Position numbers and translations under genes: made by a program
Source: Prevotella sp. UBA4376
Lineage (GTDB): Bacteria; Bacteroidota; Bacteroidia; Bacteroidales; Bacteroidaceae
NCBI GenBank assembly: GCA_002391185.1
Contig: DGRY01000135.1
Coordinates: 1-20,858 of the forward strand
DNA length: 20,858 bases
Direction of reading: 5' to 3'
Part shown: one piece after another, positions 8,808 to 15,031 of the stretch
Layout: the number at the start of each line of letters is the position of its first letter
How positions within the stretch are numbered: the first letter of the stretch is position 1
Notes under the pieces: generated by a model
What the model saw: only the letters and a program-made list of their open reading frames with translations
The model's database searches: none
Told to the model about the DNA's origin: nothing

Positions 8808-9143
8808 ATGGATTACAAGAAATCAAAAGCGCCTATTAACACAGTAACCCGTGACTTGGCTACTTTGTGGGAACAGACAGGCAACATCTACAAGAGTGTA
8901 GTTATCATTGGTAAGCGTGCTAACCAGATTGGTGTTGAAATCAAGCAGGATCTTAATAAGAAACTTGCAGAGTTTGCTTCATACAATGACTCTCTTGAAG
9001 AGGTATTTGAGAATCGTGAGCAGATTGAGATCAGTCGCTACTACGAGAAGCTTCCAAAGCCAACATTGCTGGCTACTCAAGAATTCCTTGACGGAAACGT
9101 ATATTGGCGCGATCCAAACGAGCCTAAAAACGAGGAAGCATGA
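8808..9143 (+). CDS. rpoZ: RNA polymerase omega subunit (Rpb6-type, Bacteroidota form)
   Basis: This 111-residue protein starts MDYKKSKAPINTVTRDL and contains GNIYKSVVIIGKRANQI (residues 26-42), the omega/Rpb6 signature helix region in which a polymerase subunit braces the beta' C-terminus. The Bacteroidota version is longer than E. coli omega and is usually annotated as RNA polymerase Rpb6 or RpoZ. It follows bamD by 48 bp and overlaps the next gene by four bases (ATGA), so the three genes are almost certainly one transcript. The same order, bamD followed by this omega-like gene, is common in the phylum. Confidence 0.88.
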   Translation: MDYKKSKAPINTVTRDLATLWEQTGNIYKSVVIIGKRANQIGVEIKQDLNKKLAEFASYNDSLEEVFENREQIEISRYYEKLPKPTLLATQEFLDGNVYWRDPNEPKNEEA

Positions 9144-9601
9144 TTCAGCGCAAGCAAACCCTCTTTCTTCTTGCAGCACTCATTCTGACCATCGTTTGCA
9201 TGTGTCTTCCTGTAGCTGTGTTTTCTCCACAGGGAATGGGAACAAATGTAGAGGTGTATAACCTTTGGGTAAAAAGTGGTCAGGCATCGCTCGATTTCAG
9301 TGTAGCACCCCTTTTTGCTTTGCTGCTTATTTCGTGCCCATTGAATGTTCTTGCAATATTTATGTTTAAGAATAGAATGTTGCAGGCTCGTATTTGTTTG
9401 GCTTGCATGCTGCTGATGGTGTTATATTGTATTGTCTATGGCTATTATTGTTTCATGGGCGGTCTCGATGCATCATCAATGACCTATCACATGAGTTTTG
9501 CAGCGTGTTGCCCACCAATCAGCTTTATTCTTTATGTCATGGCTCGTAATGGAATTATCGCTGATGAGAAGCTTGTCAAAAGTATGGATCGCATACGTTA
9601 A
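9140..9601 (+). CDS. DUF4293 family four-helix membrane protein
   Basis: This 153-residue protein opens MIQRKQTLFLLAALIL and has four hydrophobic helices at about residues 7-29, 51-72, 80-104 and 116-137. This layout and the MIQRKQT start are characteristic of DUF4293, a Bacteroidota inner-membrane family of unknown function. It starts inside the rpoZ stop (ATGA overlap), implying translational coupling. It is the last gene of the bamD operon; a hairpin with a T-tract follows at 9658. No catalytic residues are evident. Confidence 0.82.
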   Translation: MIQRKQTLFLLAALILTIVCMCLPVAVFSPQGMGTNVEVYNLWVKSGQASLDFSVAPLFALLLISCPLNVLAIFMFKNRMLQARICLACMLLMVLYCIVYGYYCFMGGLDASSMTYHMSFAACCPPISFILYVMARNGIIADEKLVKSMDRIR

Positions 9602-9657
9602 GTTTTTAGCGTTGCGCTTTTAGTTTTTGACTTTTTGATATTATTTCGAACATATAC

Positions 9658-9699
9658 AAAAGGAGGAGCGGCTCTTTTCAGGGTTTGCCCTCCTTTTTT
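9658..9699 (+). terminator. Intrinsic terminator after the DUF4293 gene
   Basis: A 9-bp stem AAAAGGAGG / CCTCCTTTT (9658-9666 with 9689-9697) closes a 22-nt loop, and its right arm runs into a six-T tract (9694-9699). It ends the bamD operon. It also lies only 18 bases before the next gene's ATG, so it could limit read-through into that gene. Confidence 0.7.
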
Positions 9700-9717
9700 C
9701 TTAATTAATATGGTATT

Positions 9718-10287
9718 ATGAAGAATTTATTCCGAATGTCGGCTTTGGCAATGAGTATTTTGTTAGTTGCTTCGTGTGGCAATAACACTAAGAAAAACAA
9801 TAATGTCTCTGACGATGCAAGCGATTCTATAGTTGCCGATGCCATTCCAGATACAACCGTTTATGGCGTTGTAGGCGAGGCAAGTTCTATGCACAGTTTG
9901 CAGCTTATTACTGATGCAGGCGACACCATCAGTTATTTGTTTGATGTTGACGATGATTCAAATCCTGTTCAGGGAGGTATTCTTGCTGGCGACCGTATGG
10001 CTGTAATCTCTAAAAAGAATGTCGATGGCGAAGATGAGATAGTAAAAGCTATAAACCTCACATCGCTTATTGGTCGTTGGACAAGCATCGACAAAAACTT
10101 CGAGATTCTTGAAGGTGGAGTAGTGAAGAGTAATGTAAAGGCCGAGAAGCATCCATGGGTGAGCTGGAAGATTTTCAATGGTCATCTTATTCTCAATGCC
10201 GACACTTTTGATGTAGATAATCTTGGAGCTGATAGCCTTTATCTTGAAAACAAGGAAGGTGTGTTTGTGTATAAAAGGGCGAAGTAA
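9718..10287 (+). CDS. Lipocalin-like lipoprotein
   Basis: This 189-residue protein has a lipoprotein signal: basic start, hydrophobic core, and lipobox VASC with Cys20. An Asn/Asp/Ser-rich linker follows (about 21-45). The rest is beta-rich and divides into two halves. One is a small strand-rich part (TVYGVVGEASSMHSLQLIT). The other resembles the Bacteroidales lipocalin-like domain (LIGRWTSIDKNFEILEGGVVKSN through the C-terminus). It is probably anchored in the envelope; the ligand is unknown. The stop overlaps the rnz start (TAATG), so the two are translationally coupled although functionally unrelated. No clear promoter lies between the upstream terminator and the ATG. Confidence 0.75.
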   Translation: MKNLFRMSALAMSILLVASCGNNTKKNNNVSDDASDSIVADAIPDTTVYGVVGEASSMHSLQLITDAGDTISYLFDVDDDSNPVQGGILAGDRMAVISKKNVDGEDEIVKAINLTSLIGRWTSIDKNFEILEGGVVKSNVKAEKHPWVSWKIFNGHLILNADTFDVDNLGADSLYLENKEGVFVYKRAK

Positions 10288-11201
10288 TGGAACCATTTCG
10301 AGTGCATATATTAGGGTGTGGGTCGGCTCTGCCAACATTGCAACACAATGCATCTTCGCAGGTTGTTGAGATTCGTGAGAAACTCTTTATGGTTGACTGT
10401 GGCGAGGGCACACAAGTACAGTTGCGCCGTTCACGTATTCGATTTACAAAACTCTCGGCTGTTTTCATAAGTCATCTTCATGGCGACCATTGCCTTGGAC
10501 TGATAGGCATGATTTCCACATTTGGTATGCTTGGTCGCACAGCTCCTCTTCGCATTTATGCACCTGCTGAACTTGAGAACATTCTTCAGCAGCAAATAGA
10601 GTTGTTCTGTGGTGGTTTGGAATATAAAGTAGAATTTCATGCCGTTGACACAACAAAGAATCAGGTGATATACGAGGATCGTTCCGTAGAGGTTATCAGT
10701 TTACCTCTCAAACATAGAATGCCTTGTTGCGGATTCCTTTTTCGTGAAAAACCTACACGCCCTCACATAAAGCGTGATATGATAGACTATTATCAAATTC
10801 CTGTTTCGCAGATTGATAATATTAAAGCGGGAGCCGATTGGGTAAGTGCTGATGGAGAAGTTATCCCTAACAGTCGTCTCACAACACCAGCTGATGCTCC
10901 TCGTAGCTATGCTTATTGTAGCGACACACGCTATATTCCATCGCTTCATAAGTTGATAGAAGGTGTTGATTTGCTTTATCACGAAAGCACCTATGCCGAC
11001 GATAATGCCGAGCGAGCAAAAATATATGCGCATAGCACCGCTTCGCAAGCTGCTCAGGTGGCACGCGATGCACATGCAAAGAAGCTTCTTCTTGGGCATT
11101 ATAGCGCCCGCTACAATCAAGAGGATGTTTTGCTCAACGAAGCTCGTGCCATTTTTCCCGAAAGCTATCTATCCAATGAAGGTGCTGTAATAAAAGTGTA
11201 G
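10287..11201 (+). CDS. rnz: Ribonuclease Z (tRNA 3' endonuclease)
   Basis: This 304-residue protein has the metallo-beta-lactamase fold of short-form RNase Z, which cuts the 3' trailer from tRNA precursors. Visible motifs are HILGCGSALPT at the N-terminus, the zinc motif SHLHGDH (His63, His65, Asp67, His68), KHRMPCCGF, YCSDTRY, YHESTY and LLGHYSARY, which together give the metal ligands and the family fingerprint. Its length is normal. The ATG overlaps the lipoprotein stop by one base, so it depends on upstream transcription. A GC-rich hairpin starts two bases after its TAG stop. Confidence 0.95.
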   Translation: MEPFRVHILGCGSALPTLQHNASSQVVEIREKLFMVDCGEGTQVQLRRSRIRFTKLSAVFISHLHGDHCLGLIGMISTFGMLGRTAPLRIYAPAELENILQQQIELFCGGLEYKVEFHAVDTTKNQVIYEDRSVEVISLPLKHRMPCCGFLFREKPTRPHIKRDMIDYYQIPVSQIDNIKAGADWVSADGEVIPNSRLTTPADAPRSYAYCSDTRYIPSLHKLIEGVDLLYHESTYADDNAERAKIYAHSTASQAAQVARDAHAKKLLLGHYSARYNQEDVLLNEARAIFPESYLSNEGAVIKV

Positions 11202-11202
11202 C

Positions 11203-11224
11203 GCTAAGCGGCGCGGCGCTTAGC
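11203..11224 (+). terminator. GC-rich hairpin after rnz
   Basis: GCTAAGCG (11203-11210) pairs with CGCTTAGC (11217-11224) around a GCGCGG loop. It directly follows the rnz stop. No T-tract follows, so it may protect the 3' end or pause polymerase rather than terminate alone. A similar hairpin lies at the proS stop. Confidence 0.5.
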
Positions 11225-11245
11225 TATTATCTCCTTCGTCTATTC

Positions 11246-11354
11246 AGATGCACCGGCTTTGCCGACAGCATCTACTCTGTCGATGACCTTCGGTTGAATA
11301 TTGAATATTGAACCAAAGGTCACTGACCAAAGGGAAGTAATGCCTTCGGCATTA
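11246..11354 (+). other. Cluster of hairpins between rnz and the GH28-like gene
   Basis: Three further stem-loops follow the rnz hairpin. The first is AGATGC/GCATCT (11246-11273) with an inner CGGC/GCCG. The second is a 37-bp near-palindrome (11285-11321) with GACCTT/AAGGTC outer arms and symmetric mismatches. The third is TAATGCC/GGCATTA (11338-11354), followed by AAAATTTT. An alternative pairing CGACAG/CTGTCG (11263-11268 with 11277-11282) excludes the first stem. The region could be a structured 3' or 5' untranslated segment or accumulated palindromic repeats. Confidence 0.5.
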
Positions 11355-11377
11355 AAATTTTCAATAAATTACTTGGA

Positions 11378-11404
11378 TAATTCTGAATATTCCGATTATT
11401 CTGA
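11378..11404 (+). repeat. Three 9-bp units of the TCNGA repeat
   Basis: The units TAATTCTGA, ATATTCCGA and TTATTCTGA lie end to end. They belong to the same 9-bp family as the long array after proS (18964-19098). The run ATAATTCTGAATA is identical in both places when read in the direction of the upstream gene. Confidence 0.6.
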
Positions 11405-11424
11405 TAACATATAACTTTTTAATT

Positions 11425-11459
11425 CCTCCCCTCTGGAGGGGAGGTTAGGAGGGGTCTTT
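11425..11459 (+). repeat. GC-rich palindromic repeat, copy A
   Basis: The palindrome CCTCCCCT/AGGGGAGG (11425-11432 with 11437-11444) is followed by the tail TTAGGAGGGGTCTTT. Related copies lie at 12728, 13602, 13673 and, in part, 20810. The GGAGG in its tail is placed like a Shine-Dalgarno for the ATG at 11460. Confidence 0.7.
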
Positions 11460-12794
11460 ATGTATAACTTATTTCTAACTATTCTTGTAAGTATATTATC
11501 TTATGGAGCCAAGGGCGATGGCGTAACCTTGAACACCCATGCCTTTAACTCAGCCATTGAAGCCTGCGCACAGCAGGGTGGAGGAGTGGTTGAAGTGCCT
11601 GAAGGCACATTTCTTAGTGGTACAATACATTTAAAAACGGGTGTAACACTACAGTTGCAAAAGGGAGCTGTAATATTGGGGAGCAAACGGTTAAGCGATT
11701 ACGAAAGCTTCGTTCCTAAGCACGACCTATCGCGCTATGAGAGCGGACGAGGAACAGCTAATGCCAATAGCGCCTACGACACTATTTGGACAAAGGCACT
11801 TGTCATAGCCAACGACATTCACGATGCAGGCATCATTGGTGAAGGCACTATTGATGGACAGCATGTGTTCAATCCTTTAGGCGAAGAAAAAATGCGTGGA
11901 CCTCACACCATCATAGCAGCATCGTGCCAGCGATTAACTTTTTCACATTTCAACGTTTGTCATGCAGCAAACTATGCTTTTCTTGCCTACGACATTAGCG
12001 ATTCACATTTTTCTAACCTCACCATCACCGAGGGTTGGGACGGCATCCATATCCGTGGTTGCGAGCGAGTGAGCATTCGTAATTGCGTTATGCACACAGG
12101 CGATGACGGCATAGCTGGTGGCTATTGGCACAAAATGGTTATTGATGGCAACGAAATAAACTCATCGTGCAATGGTATTCGCATGATACAGCCATCTGTT
12201 GATCTTGCAATCACTAATAACCACATCTATGGACCAGGACTGTGCAAACATAGAACATCGGGAAAGACCAGTAGCGATGCAGCTATCAGTCTTGAACCAG
12301 GAGGGTGGGGAGCTGCTCCCGGGCGCCTCGATAGCATTGTTATCAGCAATCTTAAAACGGAGACTGTGCTCACTCCAGTGAGCGTCACTCTGAGCGAAGA
12401 CAACACAGCAGGTACTATTATCATAGAAAACGTTGTAGCACGCGATATCACCCGCATGGCTATGTCGGTGAAGAGTTGGGGCTCTGCCCACACCGACAGC
12501 GTTATAGTTCGCAATGTCGATTTGCAGTTCCGTGGAATCGACGACCCCTCTTTGCCTAAATGGTTCAAGACCGCCAAGACCAGCGAGTGGCCTTTCTTTC
12601 CTTCATGGGCAATGTATTTCAGAAATGTGGGTAGCGTGAGCATCGAAAATGCAAAACTCTCTCATATCGGTTCTGATTACCGCAAAGCTATTATATATAA
12701 TAATGTGGGAAAGAAGAAAGAGAAAAACCTCACCCCAGCCCTCTCCGAAGGAGAGGGAGATGTTACGCACATGAAAAGCGAAAAAAATAACTGA
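11460..12794 (+). CDS. GH28-like right-handed beta-helix protein (polygalacturonase family)
   Basis: The 444-residue frame begins with a short hydrophobic stretch (MYNLFLTILVSILS). It then runs straight into YGAKGDGVTLNTHAFNSAI (residues 15-33), the usual N-terminal pectate-lyase-3/GH28 motif. Beta-helix rungs follow, with GEGTIDGQ (127-134), WDGIHIRG (193-200) and TGDDGIAG (213-220). The last two correspond to the aspartates of the GH28 active site. The GHG and RIK motifs of true polygalacturonases are not evident, so it may be a divergent or inactive member acting on other glycans. The hydrophobic start lacks the usual basic residues and the strand before YGAKGDG, suggesting a rebuilt N-terminus. 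Both ends are formed by GC-rich repeats; codons from about 423 on are repeat-derived. Confidence 0.75.
   Translation: MYNLFLTILVSILSYGAKGDGVTLNTHAFNSAIEACAQQGGGVVEVPEGTFLSGTIHLKTGVTLQLQKGAVILGSKRLSDYESFVPKHDLSRYESGRGTANANSAYDTIWTKALVIANDIHDAGIIGEGTIDGQHVFNPLGEEKMRGPHTIIAASCQRLTFSHFNVCHAANYAFLAYDISDSHFSNLTITEGWDGIHIRGCERVSIRNCVMHTGDDGIAGGYWHKMVIDGNEINSSCNGIRMIQPSVDLAITNNHIYGPGLCKHRTSGKTSSDAAISLEPGGWGAAPGRLDSIVISNLKTETVLTPVSVTLSEDNTAGTIIIENVVARDITRMAMSVKSWGSAHTDSVIVRNVDLQFRGIDDPSLPKWFKTAKTSEWPFFPSWAMYFRNVGSVSIENAKLSHIGSDYRKAIIYNNVGKKKEKNLTPALSEGEGDVTHMKSEKNN
12728..12759 (-). repeat. GC-rich palindromic repeat, copy D, inside the GH28-like gene
   Basis: The stem CCCTCTCC/GGAGAGGG (12739-12746 with 12750-12757) is preceded by CCTCACCCCAG. 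Read on the minus strand it has the same layout as copies A and B: palindrome, then a G-rich tail. It is translated in frame as NLTPALSEGEGD, a peptide typical of such repeats when they fall in genes. Confidence 0.7.
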
Positions 12795-12812
12795 TATACT
12801 GATATCTGATAC
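12791..12812 (+). repeat. CTGATAT-type motif overlapping the GH28-like stop
   Basis: This 22-base run of CTGATAT-like units matches the right arm of the inverted-repeat element at 13235-13260. It contains the TGA stop of the GH28-like gene (12792-12794), so the gene's end may have been set by this repeat. Confidence 0.55.
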
Positions 12813-13121
12813 AATTGATACTTTGAAGTTTGAGTTTTGATTAGTGTGATATTGAATGTTTTTTTTGTAAAAATAATACATGTTGTATGTGCTGATGTAA
12901 TATGTGTTTAGTTGGGGACCTTGTTGTCTTGGTCTTGCTTATCTTAATAGATTTATCTTGTATAGTATAGAACAGATAGAAGGAATAGACACTAATTCTT
13001 AATTAGAAGAAATTATATTTTTTACGTTAACAAAAACAGTTGTATATAGATTTATGGTTGTGCAAAATGTAAAAAACTTACATATTAAATATTTGTAATT
13101 ATGAGGCATTTAAACAACGTA

Positions 13122-13260
13122 AGCGTATCAGATATCAGTATATCAGTTATTTTTTTTTAATTTCACCCCTATAAATATATATATAATTATATATATATAT
13201 ATATATCAAAGGGCACTTATTTTTAATTTTAAAAAACTGATATCTGATATCTGATACGCT
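13122..13260. repeat. MITE-like inverted-repeat element
   Basis: The terminal inverted repeats are 13122-13148 and 13235-13260, matching over 26 bases with a single one-base indel. Both ends are AGCGTATCAG reading inward. The inside is AT-rich, with an AT dinucleotide run at about 13173-13206. At 139 bp with no coding capacity it resembles a miniature inverted-repeat element. No transposase or convincing target duplication is visible. Confidence 0.6.
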
Positions 13261-13341
13261 ATGTAATTATCTAATCCCAATGTCTTAAAATCCCTTTGTA
13301 GATAGGCGATGAGAGAGTTTTGTATCGCGAAATAATCTAAT

Positions 13342-13375
13342 TTTGGACAACCTATAGATTTTCTTCGTATCTTTG
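13342..13375 (+). promoter_or_regulatory. Promoter-like boxes, copy 1
   Basis: TTTG (13342-13345), a 22-nt spacer, and TATCTTTG (13368-13375) resemble a Bacteroidota promoter with a slightly long spacer. The -7 part lies in a repeated segment (13352-13377) that recurs at 13488-13510. No gene follows on this strand. Confidence 0.4.
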
Positions 13376-13477
13376 CATTGTTTTATTCGCGGTCTCACCT
13401 TACTAGCGGTACAAAATGATGCTAACGTACTAAAAATCAGCGTTTTGCAAAATGTTGTATTTCAACATTGGTGCCAC

Positions 13478-13508
13478 TTTGAAAAGGCTATAGATTTTCG
13501 TATCTTTG
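13478..13508 (+). promoter_or_regulatory. Promoter-like boxes, copy 2
   Basis: TTTG (13478-13481), a 19-nt spacer, and TATCTTTG (13501-13508) match the Bacteroidota promoter consensus fully. Transcription would run into the 11-bp tandem array, the inverted GC-rich repeats and then antisense to the 3' end of thrC. Confidence 0.5.
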
Positions 13509-13521
13509 CAATGAATGTGAT

Positions 13522-13598
13522 TAGGAGACAATTAGGACTCATATAGGAGACATCTCGAACGAATCTCGAAGGCATCTCGAAGGCATCTCGAAGATAGA
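13522..13598 (+). repeat. Seven-unit 11-bp tandem repeat
   Basis: Seven consecutive 11-base units fill this stretch. They are three TAGGAGACATC-like units, then four TCGAAGGCATC-like units, the middle two of which are identical. The period is exact throughout, one helical turn. No function is evident. Confidence 0.65.
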
Positions 13599-13601
13599 AG
13601 T

Positions 13602-13632
13602 CCCCTCTCAGCCTCCTCTCAAGAGGGAAGGA
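13602..13632 (-). repeat. GC-rich palindromic repeat, copy C (inverted)
   Basis: Read on the minus strand this gives a CCCTCTTGAGAGG palindrome followed by a G-rich tail, matching copies A and B in reverse orientation. Its palindrome is weaker than theirs. With copy B it forms an inverted pair about 40 bp apart. Confidence 0.55.
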
Positions 13633-13672
13633 GTTGTAAACTGAAAAAGCGTCTCTAATGCAGTTAAAATCT

Positions 13673-13704
13673 CTCCCCTCTTGAGGGGAGTCGGAGGGGT
13701 CTTT
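13673..13704 (+). repeat. GC-rich palindromic repeat, copy B, possible thrC terminator
   Basis: CTCCCCTC pairs with GAGGGGAG around TT (13673-13690), and the tail TCGGAGGGGTCTTT matches copy A. It lies 19 bp beyond the thrC stop. Read leftward, the hairpin is followed by AGATTTT, so it may end the threonine operon. Confidence 0.6.
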
Positions 13705-13722
13705 GAGGGGGCTTTGGCTGTC

Positions 13723-15027
13723 TTATAGTTTCATGAGATACTCCTTGAACTCTTCGAAGCGGTTGCTCATTTTTATGCTTTGCTTTGTGCCTCGCATGAA
13801 GGCTTGGAGGCGTTCGGGTATTGTGATGTCTTCACCGATGATAGCATCAACTTTTTCCTTGAACTTAGCAGGGTGGGCGGTCTCAAGAAAGACGCCCACT
13901 TCGTTGGGCTGCAGCTGTTCTTTAAGTGCTTGGTAGCCACAAGCGCCATGTGGGTCGAGGATGTATTTTGTGTCGGCATAGCATTTTTTCATTGTTTGTG
14001 CTATCTGCTCGTCGGTGTAGGTAGCTCCGCTAATAAGACTGCTTATTCGCTGGTGTGAACCTTCGAAGAGGTCGTAGATTCTGGCAAAGTTTGATGGGTT
14101 GCCCACATCCATGGCGTTGGCTATGGTTTGGATAGATGCCTTTGGCTCGTATTTCCCGTTTTGTAAATATTTGAAAAAAATGTCGTTGGCATTGTTGGCT
14201 GCAATGAATCGCTTGATGGGGAGTCCGGAAACCCAGCCGAAGATGCCAGCGCAGATATTGCCGAAGTTGCCACTTGGCACACACATGACTATATCATTGT
14301 CGATGCCTTGTTTCTTCATTTGTGCATAGGCATAGAAATAATAGAATGCCTGTGGAAGGAATCGGGCTACGTTTATGCTGTTGGCTGATGTGAGCTTCAT
14401 GTGCTCGTTGAGCTCGGTATCCATGAATGCGTTTTTCACCATTGCCTGACAATCGTCGAATACGCCATCAACTTCTATTGCGGTGATGTTGTGGCCGAGG
14501 GTGGTGAACTGACTTTCCTGAATGTTGCTCACTTTGCCTTTAGGGTAGAGCACGTAAACGTGAATGCCATCAACATCAAGGAAGCCGTTGGCAACAGCCG
14601 AACCAGTGTCGCCCGATGTTGCAACGAGCACGTTGACAGTTTGCTCTTTGTTTTCTTTCTTGATGAAATACTGTAGCAATCGTGCCATGAATCGTGCCCC
14701 CACATCCTTGAAGGCGAGGGTGGGACCGTGAAAGAGTTCAAGCGAATAGATGTTGTCTTCAACCTTTACGGCTGGAACATCAAAGGCGAGAGTGTCGTAA
14801 ACAATCTTCTTTAGTTCGGTGTGTTCAACATCATCGCCAAACCATGCCTTGGCCACTTCGAAGGCTATTTCTTGAAAGGATAGTTCTTCGATGTGTTCGA
14901 AGAATTCTTTTGGCAGTTTGTTTATTGTTTCGGGCATGTATAATCCCTTGTCGGGAGCAAGTCCTTTAACAACTGCTTCCTGTAATGAAGCTAAATTAGC
15001 TTTTTTATTGGTGCTATAATATTTCAT
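13723..15027 (-). CDS. thrC: Threonine synthase
   Basis: This 434-residue PLP enzyme converts O-phosphohomoserine to threonine. The PLP lysine is in the motif GPTLAFKDVGARF (Lys107). The phosphate-binding loop ATSGDTGSAVANGF (136-149) and SANSINVARFLPQ follow, as in fold-type II threonine synthases of the longer bacterial/fungal class. Its N-terminal MKYYSTN...LASLQEAV...GLAPDKGLYMPE is typical of this class. The gene starts 4 bp after the ApgM-like gene's stop and closes the thrA - ApgM-like - thrC operon. The palindromic repeat just beyond its stop may serve as the operon terminator. Confidence 0.96.
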   Translation of the reverse strand: MKYYSTNKKANLASLQEAVVKGLAPDKGLYMPETINKLPKEFFEHIEELSFQEIAFEVAKAWFGDDVEHTELKKIVYDTLAFDVPAVKVEDNIYSLELFHGPTLAFKDVGARFMARLLQYFIKKENKEQTVNVLVATSGDTGSAVANGFLDVDGIHVYVLYPKGKVSNIQESQFTTLGHNITAIEVDGVFDDCQAMVKNAFMDTELNEHMKLTSANSINVARFLPQAFYYFYAYAQMKKQGIDNDIVMCVPSGNFGNICAGIFGWVSGLPIKRFIAANNANDIFFKYLQNGKYEPKASIQTIANAMDVGNPSNFARIYDLFEGSHQRISSLISGATYTDEQIAQTMKKCYADTKYILDPHGACGYQALKEQLQPNEVGVFLETAHPAKFKEKVDAIIGEDITIPERLQAFMRGTKQSIKMSNRFEEFKEYLMKL

Positions 15028-15031
15028 AGAT

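Larger units (their letters stand above)
12795..13722. other. Repeat-rich non-coding region between convergent genes
   Basis: This 928-base AT-rich gap between the rightward GH28-like gene and leftward thrC has no credible gene. The first 325 bases show nothing clear beyond the CTGATAT motif and small AT hairpins such as CTAATT/AATTAG near 12992. After that come a MITE-like inverted-repeat element, two promoter-like boxes in direct repeats, a hairpin AATGTTG/CAACATT (13451-13469), an 11-bp tandem array and two GC-rich palindromic repeats. Such a density of repeats suggests a tolerant insertion site. Confidence 0.7.

Noticed and set aside
12603..12881. Minus-strand open frame across the GH28-like 3' end
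   Set aside because: It is made of the antisense of repeat copy D and AT-rich DNA, with no coding features.
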